Assembly: GCF_000718515.1 (NCBI RefSeq)
Contig: NZ_JNZS01000015.1
Coordinates: forward strand, 62,001-126,000
Reading direction: 5' to 3'
DNA from: Micromonospora parva
GTDB taxonomy: Bacteria > Actinomycetota > Actinomycetes > Mycobacteriales > Micromonosporaceae
Length of the DNA: 64,000 bases
Shown here: positions 46,696 to 56,400 of the stretch, piece by piece
Numbering within the stretch: position 1 is the stretch's first letter
How the letters are laid out: every line of letters begins with the position of its first letter
Position numbers and translations under genes: made by a program
Notes under the pieces: model-generated
Seen by the model: only the letters and a program-made list of their open reading frames with translations
What the model was told of the DNA's origin: nothing
Databases searched by the model: none

Positions 46696-46928
46696 TGCCC
46701 GCGGTCGAGGCTTGGCTGCTCGGCGGACCGGCCGACGGTCGCATCACTTCGATCGAGGTCGACGAGAACGGGTTCCTTCCGCAGCTCCTCATCCTGCCGC
46801 AGAGCGGCGCCTACCTCGGCATCCGCGAGCACCCCAGCCCGCCCGCGCAGTACCGCTATGTTCGTTGTGACGGCGAGGACGATCCGCCAACCTTCCAGTA
46901 CGACGGGCCGCTCCCCCACGACGAGTGA
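46695..46928 (+). CDS. Small hypothetical protein, partner of the tiny membrane protein
   Basis: The product is 77 residues from ATG 46695. It opens PAVEAWLLGGPADGRITSIE and ends with QYRYVRCDGEDDPPTFQYDG. It is a compact beta-rich pattern that I have seen annotated as hypothetical in actinobacterial genomes and phages. There are no membrane segments. Translational coupling suggests a joint role with the upstream peptide, possibly as an antidote, which is speculation. Confidence 0.62.
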   Translation: MPAVEAWLLGGPADGRITSIEVDENGFLPQLLILPQSGAYLGIREHPSPPAQYRYVRCDGEDDPPTFQYDGPLPHDE

Positions 46929-47358
46929 CGTCAGCGCGGGTAGCCAGCACACCGAGGTGCGGCCATTTCGGACCACAGAACGGTCGGCACAGCCCCATCC
47001 GGGTCAACCGGTTACCCCACGCCGGCCGCGATTCGGACGTTCGTACGATGCGCTGGTGGCGGACGTGGCGGGGCGCTGGTGGAGCGGGATTTGGGGGCGT
47101 CTGGGCCGCCGGGATGTGTGGTTGACCCGCCAGGTCAGGTGAAAGGTCACCGCCTGCGCCGGAGATAGCGAAAGCGGCCCGGCACTGCGGTGGGAGTTCG
47201 ACACCGAGGACGAGGCCCTCGCCATGGTCAAGCGCCTTCTCGCCGCCGGCGCGGGCGGCCAGTGGCGCAAGCAGCCCGCCCGCCGCCTCAGCAGGCGTAG
47301 CGTCCGGCTTGCGGTCTGCGACCCCGAAGGGGTGCGAACCGCAAGCCGGGCATCGTGG
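46929..47358. other. Gene-poor stretch with a coding relic
   Basis: A plus-strand relic at about 47170-47280 reads RWEFDTEDEALAMVKRLLAA, a fragment of a small actinobacterial protein, but its upstream frame meets a stop and no start is available. The inverted repeat GCAAGCCGGACG-type sequences near 47300-47355 around ACCCCGAAGGGGT may terminate the nuclease gene that ends at 47359. Confidence 0.35.
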
Positions 47359-48024
47359 TCAGGAGGCGCAGGTGTTGAGCATGCTCTGCAGGGCGGACTT
47401 CTCTGACGTCTGCAGGGTGAGGCTCCAGTTGTACTTCACGGTGATCCACATTTTGCTGTAAGTGCACCGGTACGACGACAGGGGCGGCTGCCAGGTCGAG
47501 GGGTCCTGGTCGCCCTTGGACTGGTTGACGTTGTCCGTCACGGCGATCAGCTGCGGGCGGCTCAGGTCGTTGGCGAAGCTCTGCCGACGGCTGGTCGTCC
47601 ACGAGTTGGCGCCGGAGCGCCATGCCTCGGCGAGGGGGACGACGTGGTCGATGTCGACGTCGGAGGCGGCCGTCCAGGTGGCGCCGTCGTACGGGCTGTA
47701 CCAGCGGCCTGATGTGGCCGCGCAGGCGCTGTCGACGACGACGGAGGTGCCGTCGCGTTTGAGGACCTGTTCGCGGGTGTTGCAGCTTCCGCTGATGGTG
47801 ATCCAGTGCGGGAACAGGTCGCGCGAGTAGCCGCTGGTCGAGCCTTGGGTTGCCACGGTCAGGGCGTTGAGCTGTGACTGCGCCGTCGCCTTAGAGGGGA
47901 TTCCGGGAGGTGTGGCCGACGCCGACTGCGCGTTAACACCGACCAGACCGGCGGCAGCAAGGACGGCTGCGGCGACGTAGCGCACGGCGCGCGGAAAATC
48001 AGCAGGGGCTTGGGATATCGGCAT
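47359..48024 (-). CDS. Secreted HNH endonuclease (DUF1524/GmrSD C-terminal type)
   Basis: The product is 221 residues from ATG 48024, with GAGGAGG six bases upstream. An N-terminal signal peptide is clear: basic start, hydrophobic AAAVLAAAGLVGVNA and a cleavage-like ASA. The nuclease core is SDVDIDHVVPLAEAWRSG, then ANDLSRPQLIAVTDNVNQSKGD, with the DHV metal/general-base His and the distal Asn-Lys typical of HNH/His-Me finger enzymes. It is expected to degrade extracellular DNA or RNA, unlike the intracellular defence nucleases around it. It is a single-gene unit. Confidence 0.85.
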   Translation of the reverse strand: MPISQAPADFPRAVRYVAAAVLAAAGLVGVNAQSASATPPGIPSKATAQSQLNALTVATQGSTSGYSRDLFPHWITISGSCNTREQVLKRDGTSVVVDSACAATSGRWYSPYDGATWTAASDVDIDHVVPLAEAWRSGANSWTTSRRQSFANDLSRPQLIAVTDNVNQSKGDQDPSTWQPPLSSYRCTYSKMWITVKYNWSLTLQTSEKSALQSMLNTCAS

Positions 48025-48622
48025 GGCGGCCTCCTCGACGTTGGTGGATGGCAACCGTCCCTGACCATCATGTCCATCAATGGGCTCGCTTGTGAAGGGG
48101 TGGCGAACCGGCCACGAAGGTCTCAGAGCTGAGACCTCGCCCATTGAAGGCACCCATCGACACTCTCTGCCGGCAGACTCGTGGCGGAGCTCGCTGGCTG
48201 TTGAAGGTCTCGGCGCGACTGCGATCGGCGTTGGTGGACCTTTCGAACGGCGGTAGGGGTGCACTCCTACTTGGCTGGGGGCCTTCTGCGGGCCGTTGCC
48301 GGCACCGGCCCGACCAGCAGAACTGATGCCTCCCGGCAGCGTGTGCTCGCATGGTCGACAGCGGCATCGGTCGAACTGCTCGCTTGGGGGTGAGCGAGGG
48401 CTACCAGCAGGCCGATGGGAACCGGCGGCCCGACAAGGGGGACTCGGGCGGCCCTCAAGATCACCGGCGGCAACGAGAGCAACACTCCGCGTGTCGCGGC
48501 TTCTCCACGTTCCCGGCGGCGTAAATTGCATACGTCTGATCGCCCAGGGCAGGTTGGGAGTTGCGGACGGCAAGTGCATACCGCGTCTTGCTACCCCTTA
48601 TAGACATAGGAGGAGCGCACTC
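48025..48622. other. Gene-poor stretch
   Basis: I see no gene here. Open frames are Arg/Pro/Ser-rich shadows. AGGAGG at about 48608-48613 is the ribosome binding site of the gene at 48623. Confidence 0.4.
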
Positions 48623-49012
48623 ATGGTGCGTTCACAGGAACTGGCGGCGGGCCACGAGCTGGTTGTGGACCTCGCGCCTTCGCCACAGGTCGTGACCGTC
48701 GCTGAGTCGGACGGAGTCGGTTCGGCCGGGTGGCCCACCTACTCGGTCGGCGCCCGCGGACGGCGTGGGTCACTGGGCACCGTCGTGGCCGTGGCGGTGT
48801 TTGTCGGCACGCAAGTCGACGATCTGAAAGTGGCTGGTCTGATAGGACTCTTGGCCGTCATGGTCGAGTGGTTGGCGGCACACCAGCCCGTCTTCGTCAC
48901 GCAGATTCGCGTATCCGCCGCGCTGGGCACAAGGCGGCTCAACCAGGGCGACCCGGGTATCGATGGTTCGCGAGTCGACGTACCCAATCCGCGGCACTCT
49001 CGGGAAAGCTAG
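48623..49012 (+). CDS. Small membrane protein
   Basis: The product is 129 residues from ATG 48623, with AGGAGG ten bases upstream. The N-terminal half is polar (SQELAAGHELVVDLAPSPQV), followed by a hydrophobic segment TVVAVAVFVGTQVDD and a second weaker one, LIGLLAVMVEWLAA. The C-terminus is polar. I do not recognise it. Its last four bases overlap the end of the convergent DUF5753 gene. Confidence 0.6.
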   Translation: MVRSQELAAGHELVVDLAPSPQVVTVAESDGVGSAGWPTYSVGARGRRGSLGTVVAVAVFVGTQVDDLKVAGLIGLLAVMVEWLAAHQPVFVTQIRVSAALGTRRLNQGDPGIDGSRVDVPNPRHSRES

Positions 49013-49887
49013 GCGGGTGCCTGCTCCCGCAGAGAGGCACCGATGGTCTCGAGTAGGCGCCGAGCGTCGTCGCCCGCCGCCGCCTGGCGGTACAGATCCT
49101 CGAAGGAGCTCTTATAGCCGGCGACCACCGCGTGGTCCTCGACGAGTGCGACGTCGTCCGGCAGGTTGTCGAGGTAGACCACGTCTGGATCTACCTCTGA
49201 CTCGAACTCATGCAGGGAGAACGGGCCGACAAGGACGGAGTTGGCGGCCGTGTCCCGGCGGAGAACCACGAGGTCGAGCTCCGGCAGTCGGGACAGCACC
49301 TGTTCGATCTGTTCGAGCATGAGGTCGGTGTTCTCCACGGACTTGAGGGCTCGTTCGTCGAGGACGATCCGTACCTCACATCGCCTCGACTGGGCGAAGA
49401 CACGCCTCTGACGTGCCATGCGCAACTGCGCCCGAGCGTCTGCCGCCCGATTGTCGACGCGGTATTGCGGTCCTGTGGTCACCACCAGCCGGGCGTAACG
49501 CTCCGTCTGAAGCAAGCCCGGCACAAGGAAGGGGTGGTATTGGCTGATGCGCCACGAGTCGTCCTCGTAGCCCAAAAAGTCCATATAGGACGGGGACACG
49601 AAGTCTCGATACTCTGCGGCCCAGTGACGCCGGCGTGCCAACCTTGCTAAATCGAGCAGGTCGCGCACTTGATCAGCGTTGCGCACCTGGTAGAAGTCAA
49701 GCAGGGCCCGCAGGTCGTTGACGGAGATGCTGACCGAGCCGTTCTCGATCCGTGTCACCTTTGACAGCGACCAGTCCATCTCTTGGCGCACGTCCTCAAG
49801 CGAAAGCCTGCGGTCGAGGCGCAGTTGGCGAAGCACGAGGCGCAGGCGCCGTCGATTCGTGGTAGGCCCTTGCCCGCCCGTCGTCAC
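49009..49887 (-). CDS. Helix-turn-helix DUF5753 regulator
   Basis: The product is 292 residues from GTG 49887. The N-terminal XRE helix-turn-helix (about 14-72; SLEDVRQEMDWSLSKVTRIE) is followed by a DUF5753 domain (about 95-280), with the signatures HPFLVPGLLQTERYARLVV and DDVALVEDH. These regulators are abundant in Streptomyces and Micromonospora and normally sit next to a DUF397 protein. Here the DUF397 gene is divergent, 352 bases away, so they may share a control region. Confidence 0.9.
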   Translation of the reverse strand: MTTGGQGPTTNRRRLRLVLRQLRLDRRLSLEDVRQEMDWSLSKVTRIENGSVSISVNDLRALLDFYQVRNADQVRDLLDLARLARRRHWAAEYRDFVSPSYMDFLGYEDDSWRISQYHPFLVPGLLQTERYARLVVTTGPQYRVDNRAADARAQLRMARQRRVFAQSRRCEVRIVLDERALKSVENTDLMLEQIEQVLSRLPELDLVVLRRDTAANSVLVGPFSLHEFESEVDPDVVYLDNLPDDVALVEDHAVVAGYKSSFEDLYRQAAAGDDARRLLETIGASLREQAPA

Positions 49888-50239
49888 GTCTACGCCCTCC
49901 AGTCGGCAACTGCAAAAGGCAAAATGAATGAGGAAACTTGCCTAGAGCAATTCTCTTTTGGCTGTCGGCTTGCCGCTGAGGGAAATAAGCTATCAGACCA
50001 GCCCTTCGGACACCGAGTCGGGTGAAAGAGCCAGACATTCATGGCCGAACTGGTCATGGCCCTGCTACCGTACTTACATAGCGCGACACAACCGGAGACG
50101 GTCCGTAAAGCTCTCCTCGCGTCCGAGGCTCGGCTCGGCACGCAAGCAAAGGCGATTTCTGCATGAACCGTCATCAGTACCGCGCTTCCATTCGTCGAAA
50201 CCGCCGATAACAAAACGTCGACTCCAGGAGAATCGGAAA
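49888..50239. other. Divergent control region of the DUF5753 and DUF397 genes
   Basis: No gene. The region is less GC-rich than its surroundings. It must hold both promoters. AGGAG at 50226-50230 precedes the DUF397 start. I see no clear operator palindrome. Confidence 0.4.
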
Positions 50240-50449
50240 ATGGAAGAAGATCGTAACTCCCACCCCATCTGGACCCGTCGCAGCTCCAAATGCCAGAACG
50301 ATCACTGCGTCGACGTATCTCGTTACTCCACGACGGTTGAGGTGTGCAACTCGGCCGCCGCCCACACGCTCCTTTCGTTCTCAAACGATGCCTGGCGAAA
50401 ATTCCTCCACGCCCTAGGAAGCAACACGCTTCAACTGCCGAACACGTAA
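50240..50449 (+). CDS. DUF397 protein
   Basis: The product is 69 residues from ATG 50240, with AGGAG nine bases upstream. It shows the DUF397 pattern: WTRRSSKCQNDHCVDVSRY, then a V-rich strand, and the final SFSNDAWRKFLHAL. DUF397 proteins are the standard partners of XRE-DUF5753 regulators, and some pairs have been proposed to act like toxin-antitoxin modules. The usual DS(K/R) turn is replaced by CNSAAAH, so this copy is divergent. Confidence 0.85.
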   Translation: MEEDRNSHPIWTRRSSKCQNDHCVDVSRYSTTVEVCNSAAAHTLLSFSNDAWRKFLHALGSNTLQLPNT

Positions 50450-51564
50450 CCGACTAAGGCCGACATCCGTCACGACCGACGCCATGAATACCTTTCAGCC
50501 TCGGCAATTTGTCGGGAAGCCGACACCTGCCGTGCTGGAGCTCGGGTGGCACCACCGTGCTGCACCTGCCTTCCCAGCCTGCACCTGCTGCGTATCGGTA
50601 GTGGGCCCGGGAAGCCAAGGCACACCAGCGCACCCTGTCGCGGCCTGCTGGTGGGACTCTACGAAACCCCGAGCGGTGGGTACAGGCGACACGGCGAGCC
50701 CGAAGCACCTCGCCCACTCAGGCGCCTCCTCCACGCAATCGACGGGTTGACAGCTCGCCCGCGCATTCTTCCCATTAGTACAGGCGCTTCACGCATGCCG
50801 ATACCGAAAAGGTGTTCCTCCTTGGAGCAAGCTTGCATAGATGCCAAAATCTCGCCCGAAACGGTGGAACCCGTCTACTCGGCGTCAGGGGCGGCCACCC
50901 GCCCTGATCATCAAGAACAGAGTGTGTGATGAAAGGCGGCCTACACAAGGACGGCTTTCTCGATTGCGCGGCTGCCCCGGCGACCTGAGAGACGGCCGCC
51001 GAGACCAGCCCGCCGACACTCGCGGGCTGCTAGCCAACGATTCTTCGGACGCCTATCCCCGATACACGGGCGACCTCGTTTTCCGAGCGACACGTACCCC
51101 TGTGTGGGATGCCAGGTGTCGTGCTCGACACTGCCGTGCGCTAGACGAGGTCACCGCAAGGATCGTTTGAAGCCGCCAGCGGCGTGCTGGCTTCGGCATC
51201 CTTCGGTGCGGGCAAGTCGGGGCCGCACCCGACCGCGTTCTTGATGCCGACAAGTAGAGGTGAAGGTCCACTCATGCGTCGACCGAAGTCCCTCTGGCCG
51301 TCTCCGACGACTTGTAGGTGACCGGCTTCGTCTCCCACCACTCGCGGCAAAGACAGCATTCTGTGCGGCGGCATTCCTTTAGGTAAGCGCGGCGGCGCGG
51401 CATGGCTGTCATTCGACGGGCATCCTGCGTGGAGGGTCGCGCCTCGACGAGATCGCGGGCGCATCCAACGCTCCTAACAGCCGTTGACCGAAGTGCAACT
51501 GTCGTGCGTCGAGTGCCGCCCAGCTCCGGCCCGACGGTGCCTGGAGGAGCCAGGAGACCGCAGG
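50450..51564. other. Gene-poor stretch
   Basis: No gene is supported in about 1.1 kb. A 44-codon plus-strand frame (ATG 50795 to 50929, MPIPKRCSSLEQACIDAKIS) lacks a ribosome binding site. Other frames are short and Arg-rich. GGAG at 51547-51550 is rather far from the lipoprotein start. Confidence 0.35.
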
Positions 51565-52470
51565 ATGAGAAGCCAAAAGACGCGTCAGGAGCGCCTCGCG
51601 ACGTTGGTCGTGATGGGCGTTCTGCTCACCGGATGCGCGAGGCAGGGCCATCCGGAGGCAGCAGACCCAAAGCCGTCGGTCACGGGCACCACCGGGGCCG
51701 CAATGTCGATGGCGCCGGAACTGCTGATCGGCTCCTGGACGCTCGTTGACGTTGCCGACCCCGGCGCGGGCACGATCCTGCGCCTCGCAGCCGGTGAACT
51801 GCACCTGATCGGCAGCCACTGCGGCACGCTGGGCGGGTCCTGGCGGGCCAACGATGAAGGTGTGTTCCTCGCCGACGTCTGGTCGGCTTCCGCGGTCGTC
51901 GTCGAAAGCACCCCTGGCTGCGAGAAGGCTAGTCAAGAGACACCCGGGTGGCTGCGGAGCGTGACCGCCTACCAGTCCGACGGGGCGGGGTTGCCCGTAC
52001 TCCTGGACGGACGTGGGCAAGCGGTCGCCCGCCTGATTCCCGGGGCGACACCGCCCCCCGAGCCCGACAAGGCCGACTCCGTGCTGGAGCCCCCGGTGGT
52101 CACCGACGAAGCGCGACGTGCCCTGGCACCAGCAGTAGCACTACCGACGATGCTCGTTCCCGCCGATCAGCGCCAGCCGATAGGCCGTTGGGTGCCCAAG
52201 AGCGGACACAGCGCGGCCTACCTGGAGTTAACGGCGGACGGCGAGTGGCACGGATCCGACGGCTGCAACGACCAGAGCGGTCGGTGGATCACCGCCGCAG
52301 GCGGCACCCTGCTCGCAACCGCGAGAGCAATCACATTGGCGTTCTGCGCTGACAGCGTGCCGATCGAACAATGGGTCACGACGGCCAGACGAGCCGGTCT
52401 CGACGGCACGGCACTCGTGCTATTCAACGCACGCGGAGACGAGACAGCCCGGCTATCCCCCACGAGCTGA
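51565..52470 (+). CDS. Lipoprotein with two META/HslJ-like domains
   Basis: The product is 301 residues from ATG 51565. A lipoprotein signal peptide ends in the lipobox LLTGC, so the mature protein is anchored outside the membrane. Two repeats follow, each with a GxW start and a paired-Cys or GCNDQSG turn: GSWTLVDV to SHCGTLGGSW, and GRWVPKSG to GSDGCNDQSGRW. They resemble META/HslJ beta domains. Similar actinobacterial lipoproteins have no assigned function. It stands alone. Confidence 0.75.
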   Translation: MRSQKTRQERLATLVVMGVLLTGCARQGHPEAADPKPSVTGTTGAAMSMAPELLIGSWTLVDVADPGAGTILRLAAGELHLIGSHCGTLGGSWRANDEGVFLADVWSASAVVVESTPGCEKASQETPGWLRSVTAYQSDGAGLPVLLDGRGQAVARLIPGATPPPEPDKADSVLEPPVVTDEARRALAPAVALPTMLVPADQRQPIGRWVPKSGHSAAYLELTADGEWHGSDGCNDQSGRWITAAGGTLLATARAITLAFCADSVPIEQWVTTARRAGLDGTALVLFNARGDETARLSPTS

Positions 52471-52692
52471 ACGCCGCCCCGCAACCGCCGTTACGACAGC
52501 TTCACGGGCCGCTTGCCATGGTGCCGATTCACCGCGCCTGGACCACCTGCTCCGGCGGCGGGCAGGGCGTAGCGGCATAGCGGCAGACCCGACGGCGCCG
52601 ACCACGCGGTCGTCACGGCCTCAGCGTCGCTCGGCCTCGTTGTAGGTAGCTGACACCATCGGGGGTGGCCACTGCGATGAGACGGAGGTCCC

Positions 52693-53184
52693 GTGAATTG
52701 GGAAATGGGGTTATCCACTGCTACCGGCGTTCTCGTGACGCTGCTGGGTGTGGCTGCCGGCGGCTGGATGAGCAATCGCAGCCAGAGTCGAGCTTGGTCC
52801 CGCTCGGTACTAACCGATACCTCTGCAGCCCTGTTACAGGAGCAGGCCACGACCTACATGGGGCTCGTGCGTTGGCGGTCCAAGGAGCTTGAGCGCGTCG
52901 ACTGGGCGGGATGGAACGCAGCTCTCGCTCGGGTGCAGTTGGTGGGACCTCCGAGCATCGTAGAAGCGGCCCTCAAGTTAGACGCGGCCTTCTGGAGCAT
53001 CGGCACTGGCATCCGGGAGAACGTCGACGAGGTCGGTTGGTGTCAGTTGCGCGATGAGGTTGAGTTGCGGCGCCTTGAGTTCGTCAACGCCGCCCGGCGG
53101 GAGCTTTCGCCGTCGGCCGCTTCGCTACATCGCCTCGTCGGTAAATCGGATCGGGCAAACCAGCCCGACCAGCAACGTCCATAA
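52693..53184 (+). CDS. Membrane-anchored small protein
   Basis: The product is 163 residues from GTG 52693, with GGAGG seven bases upstream. One N-terminal membrane segment (LSTATGVLVTLLGVAAGGWM) is followed by a charged cytoplasmic helical domain with LRDEVELRRLEFVNAARREL. It is a common layout of actinobacterial orphan proteins. It ends 20 bases before the partial att-like repeat, so it is the last gene of module C. Confidence 0.65.
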   Translation: MNWEMGLSTATGVLVTLLGVAAGGWMSNRSQSRAWSRSVLTDTSAALLQEQATTYMGLVRWRSKELERVDWAGWNAALARVQLVGPPSIVEAALKLDAAFWSIGTGIRENVDEVGWCQLRDEVELRRLEFVNAARRELSPSAASLHRLVGKSDRANQPDQQRP

Positions 53185-53204
53185 GGGTCACTATGTTGCA
53201 GCTT

Positions 53205-53385
53205 CGCCGCCGGTGACACGGACAGTCCTCGGGCACCAGCGGCACTGGAGGCGTGGGAGTTCAACTCCGTGGGCGACATCGACCACGAGTCCATGATCGT
53301 CGTTCGCAGCGAACTACAACTCACGCCCAGGTAGCCGCGTCAGCCGATTGCTGCCGCCACTATCCCGGCAGGCGTTCGAGGGGGG
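53205..53385 (+). repeat. Att-like repeat, copy 4 (right part only)
   Basis: Bases about 53253-53370 match the right part of copy 2 (33650-33785): both contain a GTGGG(G)CGAC...CCA(C)GA(G/A)TCCATGATCG block, GCGAACTAC, CTCACGC and GCTGCCGCC. The core and arm repeats are missing. It is either a truncated junction or an older, eroded boundary between module C and the genes to the right. Confidence 0.6.
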
Positions 53386-53498
53386 ATTCGTACACACACT
53401 CGCGACACCCATGCTCAGCATGGGTGCTCATGCCGTGATCCTATAGCAGCCAGTGGGCACGGTTGAGAAGCAGACGCTGATTTAGTTCCGGGCGCGCT

Positions 53499-56400
53499 TC
53501 AGCCAGCGCCGTTCTCGCGAAAAGAATCCTGCGTCAGGACGTCGCGTAGATCGGTTCCAAGGGCTGAGAAACGGCTGACGATGTGCTCAACCCTGACGCG
53601 CTCTGCGGCGCCCGCGGCGGCCGCACCACGCAGGATGGCCTTCACATCGTCGATTCTCCGGGCGTAGTCCCAGTACTTCGGGCCGTTGTCGAGCCACGTC
53701 TCGAAGATGTGGAGGCAGGCCGGAGCGTGCTGAGTGGCGTTGCTGCTCATTCGTTGCAGAGCCCGGAAACTCGGATGGATTTCCGGGTCGCTGACCATGA
53801 TGTTGCGCAGCTGGGCAAGGGACCAATCCTCGTCGAAGGCGCCGCTGAGGTACCAGTCGTCAAACGTCTGCAGCTCGCGGTGCCGCGAACTCGGGTTGGC
53901 CGTGGCGAGCCGGTATTCCCAGAGCTTCATGAGGCGGTCGCGGTGGGCTGGGTCGAGCGGGACAGCGGCGGCGAGCGAATTTCCCGACATCTCCACGATG
54001 ACGGCCGCAGCTTGGGCCGGCGCTTGTTGATAGAACCTGTGCAGCAGTTGGTCCGGGTCGTCCAGGCCGATGTAGCCGAACCAGTAACGCCGACCGAGGT
54101 GGCTGGCGAGCTGGCTGGCTCGCATCACCGCCCAATCGTCGTCGCCGTCCGGAGACAGCTCGCGAACGGCGCGCTCGTAGTGGGGCAGCAGAAGATCCCA
54201 GAGCTGATCTGACGGGGCTGGGTTGTCAAGGAAGCCGTCCCAGGCGGCCGTCCAGGTGTCGTTAAGGCTGCTGTCTTCGGGCAGGATCTGATCGAGGTGC
54301 TCGCGTGTCCAGGACGGATCGATGAAGTGCAGCACCGGCAGGTTACGGCCAAGGGTTTCAGGTACCGCTGCTGACCCATCGGGTCCGCTGAGGTGCTGCT
54401 CGATGAGGGCTAGGAGCTCTGCCGGCGGCTGGGAGTCTGCCCGGCGCTTCCACAAGCCGAGTTGGATAGCGGTGTGCAGCGCGGCCGGACGGACGGCGTC
54501 GAGCGCGGATGAGGCGGGATCGGCCTCGTCCTGGGGATCGGGATCAGCGATGGCGGAGCGGACGATCGCCCAGATCCCGGGCTCGCATCCCGCCGGAATC
54601 GGGCTGTCGGTGTGGCGCAGCGCGGTCCCGAGGATGTGCAGGACGTTGTAGCGCGCCCGCCGCCACTGCCGGACGGCGCGCGTCGTCACCATGGCCGCAA
54701 GCTCCGCCGCGGCTTGATCGTCGACCCAGCGGAAGAATTCGATCAGCGCGGCCCAATCGAGCTCGCGGCGATCACGCGCGGCATCGGTGAAGCCTTCGAG
54801 GATCGCGCTGGCGTGCGCGGGATCGACTCCGGTGAACGCGCCGGCATCGTGTGAACGCTGCTCGGCGGCGGCAGCGATCGACGCGCTCAGGGCATTGCAG
54901 ATCGCCGAGCGGTCGAGGCCGCGCCAATCCTGCGGGGGCTGCCAGCGTGCCAAGAACTCAACGAGTTCCGCTGCCGGTAGTGCCTGGAGCTCGCCGGCGT
55001 CAACCGGTGATTCCTCGGTCCAGGAGCTGGCGAAGCGTACGGGCACGACGGACAGATCCGAAGCCGGCCCGCATTGGGTCACGAGCTGTTGGTATCGGTC
55101 TCGAGCGGCCGAATCGAGGACTGGTTCGAGGGGTGCGAGGCGGTCGCGGATCCACATGCCAGCGAGTTGCCGCACGGTCGCGTCCGGATCCGGATGGTCG
55201 TGGGCTTCCGAGAAGCGGTTCTTCCACGGGGCAGTGTCTGGGCCGGCCAGGATCGCATCGACAAGCTGCTGCACCTCGTGCGGCTCCAGCAAGGCATGGA
55301 CATCGCGCAGGAACAGCTGAAATTCGTACTCGGCGCCGCGGTCAGCCAGCAGGTCTCGATCGAACAGGTAGCGGCGGACGAGGCCCGGATCGTCCCGACC
55401 GTTTTCTCGTACCAGGTGCAGCGCAATCCGACGAAAGATCAACGCGTGGTGCTGCTCCAGAACATCGAGGGCCTGCTGCAAGGTTGCTTGACCGGACGAC
55501 AGCAAGATCTCGGCAATGGAACGCACGGCGTCCACTAGAGCGTCTCGCGCATCCGGGCCGTACGTATCGTCCTCGTCGGCGAGCAGCGAAGGCCGCCAGA
55601 ACCGCGAGTTGTCCTCGCCGTCCGCTTTGAAGGTCTCGACCGCGGCATCAAGCAGGCCCACGGCGAAGGTCAGCATCGGCAGGCCGACGACGGACGCAAC
55701 GGCTGGCAGCGGGGTCCGAACGACGCTGACGTAGTCGTAGACCCGGACCGCCTCCTGGCCGCGTTTGGGCACGTCTTTCAGCACACCACGGATGAGATCG
55801 TCGGCGGCCTCGGCGTATTCTGCCTCCGCCAGCCGAACAGCGAGCTCTCCAATCTCGTCGGCCGCGATCACCCCGAAGGGGCCAGGTATCGAGGCGACGA
55901 TTGTCGGCACCAGCCCCACCCCGTGAGCTGGCGGGAGGGTCAGGGCGATCTTCACCACGTCCCAGATCACGTAGCTGTTGTCCGTCGCCGGGATATCAAG
56001 CGCCGCCTCGATCGTCGCCTGCGGGTCGTCAGCGGCTACCCGGACGAGGTATTCCGACTCCGGCCACCGGCGCAGGACGGCTGACTCGTTGCCAGGCTCT
56101 AGGATCGCAGGCGGAGGATTGATGAAGAACCCATGCTCGCGCAGAGCGCCTAGCCACGCGGTCGATGCTCGGTTGAAGAAGTAGCGTCGAGCCGTCTCGT
56201 TCGCGGGAAACTTCTGCGCTAGGCGCTTAGCGTGCTCGGCTACCGGGTTCTGCTCCGCTAGGAGCAAGTCGAGGCTATCGAATACTGTGCTGTAACGCAG
56301 CTCGAAGCGCTCGAGGACGAGATCGAACAGTGCCTCCATTTGGGAGAAAAACTCTCGGAAGCCAGCATCCATGGGCCTGGGATACTCAAGCCCGTTGCGA

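Noticed and set aside
50795..50929. A 44-codon peptide beginning MPIPKRCSSLEQ near the DUF397 gene
   Set aside because: No ribosome binding site and no precursor-peptide maturation genes nearby; it cannot be separated from chance.
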